Assembly (NCBI RefSeq): GCF_013408745.1 | Contig: NZ_JACCBJ010000001.1 | Location: forward strand, 1,984,001 to 2,048,000 | Direction: 5' to 3' | Origin: Leifsonia soli | Lineage (GTDB): Bacteria > Actinomycetota > Actinomycetes > Actinomycetales > Microbacteriaceae | DNA: 64,000 nucleotides | In this document: positions 1 to 9,351 of the stretch, one piece after another | Numbering within the stretch: position 1 is the stretch's first letter | Layout of the letters: every line of letters starts with the position of its first letter | Position numbers and translations under genes: made by a program | The notes under the pieces: model-generated | Databases searched by the model: none | Seen by the model: only the letters and a program-made list of their open reading frames with translations | Told to the model about the DNA's origin: nothing

Positions 1-756
1 GCCGTCCACCCGGTCGGCCGCCGAGGGAGCCGCCGAACCGAGCGCGTACAGGCCGCGCAGGCTGAGATCGCTGTCGTAGCCGGGCGCCGACGAACCGAGC
101 GCGGCGACGCGGTCCGCCGGCGCGCCCGCGTCCTCCAGCAGGTACACCCGGCGCCCACGGAATCCGCGGTCGTGCAGCTTCACCAGCACGGTGCGCTCGA
201 AGCTCTCCACCACCACTCCGGCGCGATCGGTCCAGCCCGCGTCCGCCAGATCGCGCAGCAGGAGCTCATCCAGCGGATACCCCGCCGCCTCGAAGTACGT
301 CGCGTGCTTCAGCTCGGCCACGAGCCCGGGCGGCCGCGCAGAGCCCTCGCCCGCGCGGTCGATCAGATCGAGCAGGTCGCGGAGGCGGAGCAGCGGGTAG
401 TGGCCGTCGAAGGTGGAGCTGTGCTGCCTCAAGCCCGGGATGCGCTCCCGCGCGCGCAGGGTCGACAGCTCGTCCCACGTGAAGTCCTCCGTGAACCAGC
501 CGGTCTGCGCGACCCCGTCGACCTCCTTCGTCGTCCGGCGGTCGGCGAACTCCGCGCGGTCCGCGACATCCGTCGTGCCGGAGATCTCGTTCTCGTGCCG
601 GAGGACGAGCACACCGTCCTTCGTCGCGACGATGTCGGGTTCGACGGCATCCGCGCCGAGCTGGAACGCCAGCTCGTACGAGCCCTGCGTGTGCTCCGGC
701 CGGTACCCCGGTGCTCCGCGGTGGCCGATGACCACCGGAGCCGTTCGCGCGCGCAT
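1..756 (-). CDS. glycerophosphodiester phosphodiesterase (C-terminus cut by window edge)
   Basis: Hydrolyses glycerophosphodiesters to glycerol-3-phosphate and an alcohol in phospholipid turnover. The visible 252 residues open with the GDPD signature HRGAPGYRPEHT at residues 12-23; the expected metal and catalytic residues are present as H12, E39, D41 and H54 (from the family). The frame stays open to base 1, so the C-terminus lies outside the window. No N-terminal signal peptide is seen, so it is probably cytosolic. The ATG at 756 is chosen because a -10-like TAGGAT ends 6 bases before it and no Shine-Dalgarno sequence is present, which suggests a leaderless mRNA. It is divergent from the next gene. 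Confidence 0.9.
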   Translation of the reverse strand, partial: MRARTAPVVIGHRGAPGYRPEHTQGSYELAFQLGADAVEPDIVATKDGVLVLRHENEISGTTDVADRAEFADRRTTKEVDGVAQTGWFTEDFTWDELSTLRARERIPGLRQHSSTFDGHYPLLRLRDLLDLIDRAGEGSARPPGLVAELKHATYFEAAGYPLDELLLRDLADAGWTDRAGVVVESFERTVLVKLHDRGFRGRRVYLLEDAGAPADRVAALGSSAPGYDSDLSLRGLYALGSAAPSAADRVDG

Positions 757-762
757 GGCCCG

Positions 763-768
763 ATCCTA
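763..768 (-). promoter_or_regulatory. -10 box TAGGAT, predicted leaderless promoter of the GDPD gene
   Basis: On the minus strand TAGGAT ends 6 bases before the ATG at 756. Transcription would begin at or within a base or so of the start codon. No clear -35 is visible, as is common in actinobacteria. Confidence 0.55.
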
Positions 769-829
769 GCCCGGAGGACGCGGTCCACCCCGGGCAGCGA
801 CATGCCGCGCCGCGGCCACCTCGGAGTGC

Positions 830-835
830 CAGAAT
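830..835 (+). promoter_or_regulatory. -10-like CAGAAT before the gene at 842
   Basis: CAGAAT ends 6 bases before the GTG at 842, the same geometry as the TAGNNT boxes elsewhere in the window but with C at the first position. No ribosome binding site lies upstream, so a leaderless start is likely. Confidence 0.4.
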
Positions 836-841
836 CGACGG

Positions 842-1438
842 GTGTCCGCCGATTCCAGCACGGCTCCCGCGCCCCGCGATCCCGCCGGGCCGGGTGCCGG
901 CGCGCCCGGCCGCGGCGGCTGGACGGAACCCGCCTCCCTGCTCCCGCTCCGCTGGGGCGCGTACCGCCCCCGTCTGGTCGCGGGGCTCGCGATGCTCGTC
1001 GCCGGGACCGCATGCGTGCTCGGGACCACGACGTACAGCCTCACCCTCCTCCTCATCGGGTCTCTCATGCAGCCCGCTGGGTGGGCCGTGCTCCCGTCGA
1101 CGATCGGCCGCCGGGTCGCGGTGCCGCTGCCCGTGCTCGGGTTCACGTGGCTCATGCTCGGCGGCTCGGGCTTCGCCTGGTGCTACGCGGTCGTCCTCGC
1201 GGCCTGGCTGCTCGTCCGCCTCCGACCGCTCCCGTCGTTCGCCGTGCTCCTCCTCCCGGCCGCCTGGAGCGCCCTCCTCCCCCTGTTCGTCCACGACTAC
1301 GAGCACGGCTGGATCACGATCGTCACGAGCACGGCGGTCATCGTCGGGGCCGCCTGGCTGGCGAAATGGATCGCGATCCGATTCGATTCATGGCAATCTG
1401 TCAGAACTCTCAGAAAAGAACCCCGTAGATTTGACTGA
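842..1438 (+). CDS. hypothetical multi-pass membrane protein
   Basis: 198 residues starting at GTG. A Pro/Ala/Gly-rich cytosolic-looking N-terminus of about 40 residues is followed by four to five hydrophobic segments (roughly 44-62, 64-82, 92-108, 112-126, 130-147 and 157-176, some of which may pair) and a basic C-terminal tail rich in Arg and Lys. I do not recognise a named family and see no catalytic motif. It is divergent from the GDPD gene and lies 40 bases upstream of the Bax-inhibitor-like gene, so the two could be co-transcribed, although a -35-like TTGACT overlaps its stop codon. Function unknown; integral membrane location is the only firm inference. Confidence 0.7.
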   Translation: MSADSSTAPAPRDPAGPGAGAPGRGGWTEPASLLPLRWGAYRPRLVAGLAMLVAGTACVLGTTTYSLTLLLIGSLMQPAGWAVLPSTIGRRVAVPLPVLGFTWLMLGGSGFAWCYAVVLAAWLLVRLRPLPSFAVLLLPAAWSALLPLFVHDYEHGWITIVTSTAVIVGAAWLAKWIAIRFDSWQSVRTLRKEPRRFD

Positions 1439-1457
1439 AGACGACCGGTAACCGGTC
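1431..1457 (+). promoter_or_regulatory. TTGACT plus palindrome GACCGGT-A-ACCGGTC upstream of the BI-1 gene
   Basis: TTGACT (1431-1436) overlaps the stop codon of the upstream gene. A perfect 7-base inverted repeat with a 1-base centre follows at 1443-1457. The centre is too short for an RNA hairpin, so it reads as a protein-binding site. No convincing -10 sits 17 bases from TTGACT. Confidence 0.35.
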
Positions 1458-1478
1458 CACCCATAGAACGAGGAGCTC

Positions 1479-2270
1479 ATGGCACTCAACAACCCGGCCT
1501 TCTCTACGAACCCGGCGTTCTCCCCCAACGGTCAGGCGGCGACCGTCTCCGCCGAGAAGCTGGAGCAGATGTACCAGTCGCCGTCGGCGACGGCCGTGGA
1601 CACCGACCGGATGACGGTCGAAGACACCATCACCAAGACGGCGATCTGCTTCGTCCTCCTGCTCGCGGGCGCCGGCGTCGGCTGGTTCGTCCCCGTTCTC
1701 GCCATCCCCGCCGCGATCGTCGGCTTCGTGCTGGCGCTCGTCAACATCTTCAAGCGCAAGCCCTCCCCCGGCCTCATCCTCGGATACTCGGCCGCGCAGG
1801 GCATCTTCCTCGGGGCCATCTCGATGTTCTTCGAGTCGCAGTGGTCGGGCATCGTCATCCAGGCGGTCATCGCGACGTTCGCCGTCGTGGGCGTCACCCT
1901 GGCGCTCTTCGCCTCGGGCAAGATCCGCGCCTCGGCGAAGGCCACGAAGATCTTCCTCATCGCGATGTTCGGCTACCTCGCCTACTCGCTGGTCAACCTG
2001 GTCCTGATGTGGACGGGCGTGACCGGCGGCAGCTTCGGCCTGAACAGCGTCGAGCTCGGCAACACCGGCATCAAGCTGGGCCTGATCATCGGCCTCCTGG
2101 TCGTCCTGCTCGGCGCCTACTCGCTGGTGCTCGACTTCGACGCGATCAAGCAGGGCGTCGCGAACCGCGCCCCGCGCATCTACGGCTGGTCGGGCGCCTT
2201 CGGCATCATGGTCACGGTCATCTGGCTGTACCTCGAGATCCTCCGCATGCTGGCGATCTCGCGCGACTGA
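1479..2270 (+). CDS. Bax inhibitor-1 / YccA family membrane protein
   Basis: 263 residues with a soluble N-terminal stretch of about 55 residues and then seven hydrophobic segments spread over about 55-260, the layout of Bax-inhibitor-1 type proteins (bacterial YccA/YbhL/YetJ relatives). Bacterial members are linked to calcium leak or to membrane protease control, but the role here cannot be read from sequence. The N-terminus shows a duplicated short motif, NNPAFS followed by TNPAFS. The start ATG follows a good ribosome binding site, gaggag, with 2-5 bases spacing. A 22-base-pair terminator follows and separates it from convergent guaA. Confidence 0.88.
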   Translation: MALNNPAFSTNPAFSPNGQAATVSAEKLEQMYQSPSATAVDTDRMTVEDTITKTAICFVLLLAGAGVGWFVPVLAIPAAIVGFVLALVNIFKRKPSPGLILGYSAAQGIFLGAISMFFESQWSGIVIQAVIATFAVVGVTLALFASGKIRASAKATKIFLIAMFGYLAYSLVNLVLMWTGVTGGSFGLNSVELGNTGIKLGLIIGLLVVLLGAYSLVLDFDAIKQGVANRAPRIYGWSGAFGIMVTVIWLYLEILRMLAISRD

Positions 2271-2280
2271 CGCCGCCGCT

Positions 2281-2329
2281 AACGCAGAAGGCCCGGGATG
2301 CTGTCTCAGCATCCCGGGCCTTCTGCGTT
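2281..2329. terminator. bidirectional terminator between the BI-1 gene and guaA
   Basis: A perfect 22-base-pair stem (2281-2302 with 2308-2329) with a 5-base loop lies between the convergent stop codons. The palindrome is perfect, so it can serve both strands. Confidence 0.9.
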
Positions 2330-2341
2330 ACCGGTGCGGGA

Positions 2342-3955
<1,614 letters not shown>

Positions 3956-3980
3956 CGGGTCAGGGCTCCTTGTCTCGCCG

Positions 3981-4430
3981 CTAATGTGCCGCCTCCACGA
4001 GGTCGGCTGCCTCGGCCTCACGGCCGGCCAGGTACGACTTCACCTGCTTGGTGATGCGGGCCTCCACGAAGAACGAGAGGAACGGGACGACGCCACCGAG
4101 GGCGATCATCACGAACTTCGTGAACGGCCAGCGCATCAGACTCCACAGGCGGAAGTCGGAGATCAGGTACACGACGTACAGCCAGCCGTGCGCGATGAGG
4201 ATGCCCGTGCTCAGGTCCACGCCGGTCGGTGCGACGGCGGTCTGCACGGGGACGAAGGTGAGGGCTCCGTAGTTGCTGAAAGCGAAGAGCTCGTACCCGA
4301 GGCCGTACTTGACGATCATCTCGGCGCACAGGAGCAGCAGCATGATGCCCGTGACGTACGCGAACACCTGGTAGAACCGGAGCGCCCCGCGGATCTTCGG
4401 GAAGTCTTCGAGCTTGGGAGCGAGGGGCAT
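3981..4430 (-). CDS. DUF3817 domain membrane protein
   Basis: 149 residues with three or four hydrophobic segments (about 20-40, 63-85, 101-125) and a conserved-looking central HGWLYVVYL stretch, typical of the actinobacterial DUF3817 family, whose function is not established. It lies between SURF1 and guaA on the same strand. Its ATG is preceded by TAGAAT with a 6-base gap and by no ribosome binding site, so I predict a leaderless mRNA. Remarkably, the -10 box contains the stop codon of the SURF1 gene. A role linked to respiratory-chain assembly is only suggested by the neighbour. Confidence 0.85.
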   Translation of the reverse strand: MPLAPKLEDFPKIRGALRFYQVFAYVTGIMLLLLCAEMIVKYGLGYELFAFSNYGALTFVPVQTAVAPTGVDLSTGILIAHGWLYVVYLISDFRLWSLMRWPFTKFVMIALGGVVPFLSFFVEARITKQVKSYLAGREAEAADLVEAAH

Positions 4431-4434
4431 GGGC

Positions 4435-5253
4435 CTATTCTAAAGGCTCGACCCGGGGGTTCTCCCCGGCAGCCGCATCCTGCTTCTCGCGCTCGAGCAG
4501 CTGCTCCTCGCGCAGCTCGTCCTCCCGCTGCTTGGCGTCCTTCACCAGGCGGTACCAGAGGAACACCGCGAAGCAGGCGAAGATGATCCACTCGGCCGCG
4601 TAGAAGATGTTGAGCCAGTTGAGCTCGGTCTGCGCGATCGGCGGCGGGGAGGAGATCTGGACGAGCCCGGCCGGCGCTCCGCGCTCGACGACGTACGCCG
4701 CGTACACGGGCATGTCGTCGACGCCGGTCCAGAGGTTGTAGAGGGCGCCGACGCCGAGCGTCCGCATCGCCGTGGGGTCCTTCTTGTCGGTCGGCACCTC
4801 GGGCTGCTCGTCGGGCAGGATGCGGCCGACGATGCGCTGCGGACCGGCATCCGGCTGCCGCGACAGCCGCTCGACCGCCGCCTGCGCGGCCGCCTTGTCC
4901 GGCGCCCACCCGCGCGCGACGGCGAGCGCCACCGGCCGGCCGTCCCGCTCCAGGTTCAGGTGGCCGACGACCCACCAGCCGCTCCGTCCGTCGTTGAGGC
5001 GGTCGTGGAGAAGCTGGTAGTCCTCCGGCACGAACGTCCCGGTGAACTCGACCAGCTGGCCGACGGCCACGTCGCGGAGGGGCGACGACGGACCGGCGAC
5101 CTCCGCAAGCGGGAGCACCGTCTCGCTCGGCGCCTCGACGGCCTTGCCGGACTCGACAGCACGCTCGAGCTGCCACTGGCCGAGCCAGGCGAACCCGGCG
5201 GCGAGGAGCAGCGCGAACAGGAGCGCGCCGATCCACCGCGGGCGCCGCATCAT
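4435..5253 (-). CDS. SURF1 family cytochrome oxidase biogenesis protein
   Basis: 272 residues with the SURF1 architecture: an N-terminal membrane helix at about 8-25 followed by the family hallmark GxWQLxR (LGQWQLERA), a periplasmic-side domain of about 170 residues containing the expected GW and RG motifs (GWWVVGH, VARGWAP), and a second membrane helix near 214-232. SURF1 proteins help assemble cytochrome c oxidase, probably in heme a insertion. The in-frame sequence continues about 20 codons upstream to a CTG that overlaps the stop of the antiporter gene; no ribosome binding site precedes the ATG at 5253, so the true N-terminus may be longer. The C-terminal tail is charged. Confidence 0.88.
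   Translation of the reverse strand: MMRRPRWIGALLFALLLAAGFAWLGQWQLERAVESGKAVEAPSETVLPLAEVAGPSSPLRDVAVGQLVEFTGTFVPEDYQLLHDRLNDGRSGWWVVGHLNLERDGRPVALAVARGWAPDKAAAQAAVERLSRQPDAGPQRIVGRILPDEQPEVPTDKKDPTAMRTLGVGALYNLWTGVDDMPVYAAYVVERGAPAGLVQISSPPPIAQTELNWLNIFYAAEWIIFACFAVFLWYRLVKDAKQREDELREEQLLEREKQDAAAGENPRVEPLE
4437..4442 (-). promoter_or_regulatory. -10 box TAGAAT for the DUF3817 gene, overlapping the SURF1 stop
   Basis: On the minus strand TAGAAT ends 6 bases before the ATG at 4430. Its first bases coincide with the TAG stop of the SURF1 gene (4435-4437 region), so the two genes share bases between translation end and promoter. Confidence 0.6.
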
Positions 5254-5309
5254 CTGGAAGAGGGTGGTCTCGCCGGCGATCGGCTCGGCCCCCGTGGTCG
5301 TCTCGATGG

Positions 5310-6674
5310 TCAGTCCCGTTCCCGTTCGCCGCTGATGTCTTCCTGCATCGCCCGCTCGACCATCCGGTCGACGGCCCGCTGCGTCTCGTCGGCGCTCGTC
5401 GTCTCGCGCCGTGCGTCCGAGTCGAAGTCGGCGGTCGCTGCCTCGACCAGGGCGATCTCCTCGTCCAGCATGGGCTCGCGCTTCTTCTTCCTGTCCCGTC
5501 GGCGTGACGGCCCGGACCGTAGGATCATCGCACCGATCTTCTCGGAGTTCGCTGCGAGGATCGGCCCGATCACCGCCATCACGAGCACGTAGAGACCGGC
5601 GAACGGCTGGATGCGCTCGTCCAGCCCGGCGGCGAGCGACAGCGTCGCCAGGATGAGGGCGAACTCCCCGCGGTTCTGCAGGATGACCGTGGTGTTGATG
5701 CCCGCCTGCACGCCCATGCCGTTGATCCAGGCGACGAACTGGCCGGCCCCGATGTTGAGCAGGATGGTGAGCACCACCGCGATCCCGACGGGCAGCAGCA
5801 CGGACGGGAACTTGGCCGGGTCGAGCGCGAGGCCGAAATTGAGGAAGAAGAAGGCCGCGAACACATCCCGCAGCGGGATGGCGATCTGCTCGATCTTCCT
5901 CCGGTACTTCGTCGCCCCGAGGACGAGGCCGATGAGGAAGGCGCCGATCGCGTCGGTCACGCCGAGCAGCTCGCCGATGCCGGCGAACAGCACGGCGAAG
6001 CCGAAGAACAGGATGGTGAAGAGTTCGTCGTCCTTGGTGCGGAACAGCCGCGAGACGAACCGGCCGCCCCAGCGCGCGACCGTGAACATCACGACCAGGA
6101 AGGCGAAGGCGATGGCGAGCTTGCCGACCACCGGCCAGAAGTCGGTCTCGCCGCTCAGCACGACGGAGACGATCGCCAGGTAGATGGCGATGAAGATGTC
6201 CTCGACGACGGTGACGCCGAGGATCATCGGGGTCTCGGTGTTCGCCAGCCGCCGGAGCTCGATCAGCAGCTTCGTCACGATCGCCGAGGACGACGTCGCC
6301 GTCATCCCGGCGATGATGAGCGCCTCCCGCGTTCCCCAGCCGACCATGAACCCGAAGATCAGGCCGACGCCCATGTTGATGACGATGTACGAGCCGCCGG
6401 AGACGATCAGCTTGCCGAAGTTGCCGAAGAACTCGTCCTGGTCGAACTCCAGGCCGAGATTGAACAGCAGCAGGATGAGCCCGAAGATCGCGATGAGCTC
6501 GATGTAGTCGCTCTCGAAGTTGAGCGGGAACCAGCCGGTGTGCGGACTGGCCAGCAATCCGACCAGCATGTAGATGGGGATCGCGGGGAGACTCACCAGC
6601 CTGCCGAGGCGCCCGAGCACGTACGCGACGAGCAGGAGGATGCCGAGAATGATGAGGTCTTCGCCGAGATGCAT
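5310..6674 (-). CDS. CPA2 family cation/proton antiporter (KhtU/KefB-like)
   Basis: 454 residues with about twelve membrane segments between residues 8 and 385, including the internal LLLFNLGLEF motif typical of CPA2 antiporters and a TSSSAIVTKL stretch matching the conserved core helix. It probably exchanges K+ (or Na+) for protons at the cytoplasmic membrane. After the last helix comes a charged cytosolic tail of about 60 residues rich in Arg, Glu and Asp, with no TrkA-N domain. The gene is 6 bases downstream of a TrkA-C protein, so the two form an operon as in KhtT-KhtU of Bacillus, where KhtT is the regulatory subunit. Confidence 0.9.
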   Translation of the reverse strand: MHLGEDLIILGILLLVAYVLGRLGRLVSLPAIPIYMLVGLLASPHTGWFPLNFESDYIELIAIFGLILLLFNLGLEFDQDEFFGNFGKLIVSGGSYIVINMGVGLIFGFMVGWGTREALIIAGMTATSSSAIVTKLLIELRRLANTETPMILGVTVVEDIFIAIYLAIVSVVLSGETDFWPVVGKLAIAFAFLVVMFTVARWGGRFVSRLFRTKDDELFTILFFGFAVLFAGIGELLGVTDAIGAFLIGLVLGATKYRRKIEQIAIPLRDVFAAFFFLNFGLALDPAKFPSVLLPVGIAVVLTILLNIGAGQFVAWINGMGVQAGINTTVILQNRGEFALILATLSLAAGLDERIQPFAGLYVLVMAVIGPILAANSEKIGAMILRSGPSRRRDRKKKREPMLDEEIALVEAATADFDSDARRETTSADETQRAVDRMVERAMQEDISGERERD

Positions 6675-6680
6675 CGTCGA

Positions 6681-7211
6681 TCAGCCTCCGGGCGGAGCGT
6701 CGGCGGTGACCCGGTGGGCGACCTCGCCCGTGCGGAAGAACGAGAACGCCTTCGCGACCTTCTCCGGCGTTCCGGCGACCACGAGCGTGTCGCCGGGGAA
6801 CACCTTGAAGTCGGGAGCGGGCGCGGGGTTGGCGGAGTCCCCGCGCACCACGGCGACGACCGCGAGGCCGACGAAGCCGCGGTCGCCGGGCGCGCCGAGC
6901 TGCTGGCCGGCGATGTAGTCGTCGTAGTCGACGGTGAACCAGTCGATGCTGAGCCCGGGGATCTGGTCGAGCGCCGTCAGCGCCTCGGTGATCTGCGTGC
7001 CGCCGAGCAGCTCCGCCAGCGTGTGGGCCTCATCCTCGTTGAGCCGGAGCGACACCTTGGTGACGTCGCTGCCGTCCTCGTGGTCCGAGAAGGTGATCAG
7101 GTCGCTGTGGCCGGACCGGTGCGCGATGACGCCGACTTTGCCGCCATCGTCGGTCACGAAGGTGTGGAGCACTCCGACCCCGGGCAGCTTCACCCGTCGA
7201 ACGTCTACCAT
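6681..7211 (-). CDS. TrkA-C domain protein, likely regulatory subunit of the adjacent antiporter (KhtT-like)
   Basis: 176 residues. The C-terminal half (about 90-165) matches an RCK_C/TrkA-C fold, with the typical FKVFPGDTLVVAGTPEKV stretch; the N-terminal half resembles the KhtT N-terminal domain. Such proteins bind a nucleotide or ion signal and gate the antiporter. It precedes the antiporter gene by 6 bases. Two consecutive ATGs (7214 and 7211) are possible; the second is 7 bases from GGAG and is preferred. Assignment as the antiporter partner is inference from operon structure plus domain type. Confidence 0.85.
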   Translation of the reverse strand: MVDVRRVKLPGVGVLHTFVTDDGGKVGVIAHRSGHSDLITFSDHEDGSDVTKVSLRLNEDEAHTLAELLGGTQITEALTALDQIPGLSIDWFTVDYDDYIAGQQLGAPGDRGFVGLAVVAVVRGDSANPAPAPDFKVFPGDTLVVAGTPEKVAKAFSFFRTGEVAHRVTADAPPGG

Positions 7212-7279
7212 CATCCGTCTCCATCCGCCGGGTGGGCCGGCATAAGGGGGGTATGCCTCCAGCCTACCGGAGGCGCGCG

Positions 7280-7315
7280 GAGGCCCTCCCGGAGAGCGGA
7301 CTCCGGAAGGGCCTC
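7280..7315 (-). terminator. terminator downstream of glpD
   Basis: A 15-base stem with one mismatch (7280-7294 with 7301-7315) and a 6-base loop lies 28 bases beyond the tandem repeats that follow glpD. It would end minus-strand transcripts. Confidence 0.7.
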
Positions 7316-7342
7316 GTGCGATGCCTCGCGTCGGTGCGGCGG

Positions 7343-7399
7343 CTAGCCGTCGGTCTGGGGTCTAGCCGTCGGTCTGGGGTCTAGCCGTCGGTCGGGGGT
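7343..7399. repeat. three tandem copies of a 19-base unit at the 3' end of glpD
   Basis: The units at 7343-7361, 7362-7380 and 7381-7399 are identical except for one base in the third. Read on the minus strand, each unit ends with the glpD stop codon TAG; the first copy met by RNA polymerase encodes the glpD C-terminus and the other two lie in the 3' untranslated region. Confidence 0.9.
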
Positions 7400-9312
7400 G
7401 CGTCCTCCGCGCCTGCGCCCTGCACGTGCTTCGGCGCCGCCTGGTCGGCGCTCGTCGGAGTGCCGGCCCGGGACGTGCCGGCCTTCGCCGTTCCGGCCTT
7501 CGCTGCGGCAGCCTTCGACGCGGACTTCGCGGCGGCGGCGTCGGCTTCGACGATGTCGGGCGCTTCGAGGCGGATGCGGTCGGCCGACTCGTCGTCGGGC
7601 TGCAGCTGGCTGGCGCGCTCCGCCTCGACCCGCCGCAGGTAGGTGCGCACTTCGCGCTCCTCCCGGTCGGAGTCCCAGCCGAGCACGCGCGCCATGAGCG
7701 ACGCGGCGACCGGGGCGGCGGAGGCGCCGCGGTCCCACGCCTCGATGGAGATGCGCGTGCGCCGGGCGAGCACGTCCTCCAGGTGCAGCGCGCCCTCGTG
7801 CGTCGCCGCGTAGACGACCTCCGCGCCGACGTAGTCGTCCGCGCCGGGCAGCGGGTCGGCCAGCGACGGGTCCTCGCGGATGAGGGCGAGGATGTCCTCG
7901 GCGAAGGTGCCGTAGCGGTTGAGCAGGTGCTCGATGCGGGCGACGTGGAGGCCGGACTCCTGGGCGATCCGGTGGCGCCGGTTCCACGCGGCCTGGTAGC
8001 CCTCCGCGCCGACCAGCGCGATGTCCATCGTCGTGGATGCGGGCGTCTTGCCGTCGAGGGCGCTGACGGCGGCATCCACCGCGTCCTTCGCCATCACGCG
8101 GTAGGTCGTCCATTTGCCGCCCGCGATGACCACGAGACCCGGCACCGAGTGGGCGACCAGGTGCTCGCGGGACAGCTTCGACGTCTGCTCGGACTCTCCG
8201 GCAAGGAGGGGCCGGAGCCCCGCGTAGACGCCCTCGACGTCCTCCCGCGTCAACGGGATGTTGAGGATCTCGTTGACGTGGGCGAGCAGGTAGTCGATGT
8301 CGGCGGCGGTCGCTGCGGGGTGCGCCTTGTCGAGGTGCCAGTCCGTGTCCGTCGTGCCGATGAGCCAGTGCCGGCCCCAGGGGATGACGAAGAGCACGCT
8401 CTTCTCGGTGCGCAGCAGGAGGCCCATCGTCGACTGGAAGCGGTCCCGCGGCACCACCAGGTGGATGCCCTTGGACGCGCGCACCTTGAACTGGCCGCGC
8501 TCCCCCACCATCGACTGCGTGTCGTCCGTCCAGACGCCGGTCGCGTTGACGACCTGCTTGGCGCGGATGTCGAACCGCTCGTCGGTCTCGAGGTCGTGGG
8601 CCCGGACGCCGACCACCCGCTCGCCGACCTTGATGAAGCCCTCGACCCGCACGCGGGAGGCGATGTGGGCGCCGTAGTGCGCCGCGGTCCGCACCAGGTT
8701 GGCGACGTAGCGGGCGTCGTCGACCTGCGCGTCGTAGTAGGTGATGCCGCCGACCAGGGCGTCCTTGTTCATGGACGGAATGGCGTTCAACACCTGCCGC
8801 TTGCTCAGGTGCCGGTGGTGCGGGACGCCGGGAGGCCGACCTCCTGTGTACGAGAAGATGTCGTACAGCATCATCCCCGCGCCGATGTAGAAGCGCTCCC
8901 ACACCCGCTTGTGCAGCGGGTACAGGAAGCGCACGGGCTTCACGAGGTGCGGAGCGATGCGCTGCAGCAGCAGCCCGCGCTCGATGAGGGCCTCGCGGAC
9001 CAGGCGGAAGTCGAGCTGCTCGAGGTAGCGGATGCCGCCGTGGACCAGCTTGGACGACCGGCTGGAGGTTCCCGAGGCGAAGTCGCGCGCCTCCACGAGT
9101 CCGGTGGTGAGACCGCGCGTCGCCGCATCCACCGCCGACCCCGCGCCGACGATGCCGCCGCCGACCACCAGGATGTCGAGCTCGGTGTCCTTGAGCGCCG
9201 CGATCGCCGCCGCGCGCTCCGCCGGACCGAGCCGCGACGGGTAGGTCACGGCCGGGTTCGATGCGGGCGTCGCATGCCTGTCGCCGCCTGGGGCAGATTG
9301 GGACTTCACCAT
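7381..9312 (-). CDS. glpD: aerobic glycerol-3-phosphate dehydrogenase
   Basis: 643 residues. A FAD-dependent membrane-associated enzyme that oxidises sn-glycerol-3-phosphate to dihydroxyacetone phosphate and passes electrons to quinone. The FAD-binding motif VVGGGIVGAG lies near residues 49-58, and the conserved SSRSSKLVHGG and GGKWTTYR motifs are present. The enzyme is longer than the E. coli form (about 500) because of a C-terminal helical domain and a low-complexity Ala/Lys/Gly/Thr tail over roughly the last 55 residues. The substrate may come from the GDPD product. The stop codon lies in a 19-base tandem repeat. Confidence 0.95.
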   Translation of the reverse strand: MVKSQSAPGGDRHATPASNPAVTYPSRLGPAERAAAIAALKDTELDILVVGGGIVGAGSAVDAATRGLTTGLVEARDFASGTSSRSSKLVHGGIRYLEQLDFRLVREALIERGLLLQRIAPHLVKPVRFLYPLHKRVWERFYIGAGMMLYDIFSYTGGRPPGVPHHRHLSKRQVLNAIPSMNKDALVGGITYYDAQVDDARYVANLVRTAAHYGAHIASRVRVEGFIKVGERVVGVRAHDLETDERFDIRAKQVVNATGVWTDDTQSMVGERGQFKVRASKGIHLVVPRDRFQSTMGLLLRTEKSVLFVIPWGRHWLIGTTDTDWHLDKAHPAATAADIDYLLAHVNEILNIPLTREDVEGVYAGLRPLLAGESEQTSKLSREHLVAHSVPGLVVIAGGKWTTYRVMAKDAVDAAVSALDGKTPASTTMDIALVGAEGYQAAWNRRHRIAQESGLHVARIEHLLNRYGTFAEDILALIREDPSLADPLPGADDYVGAEVVYAATHEGALHLEDVLARRTRISIEAWDRGASAAPVAASLMARVLGWDSDREEREVRTYLRRVEAERASQLQPDDESADRIRLEAPDIVEADAAAAKSASKAAAAKAGTAKAGTSRAGTPTSADQAAPKHVQGAGAEDAPPTDG

Positions 9313-9351
9313 CGTTCTCTCCCTCTCCGGCCGCCATCGGCCGGCGCTGCT

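Noticed and set aside
5191..5315. CTG start giving SURF1 about 20 extra residues
   Set aside because: CTG starts are rare; I kept the ATG but note the missing ribosome binding site in the entry.
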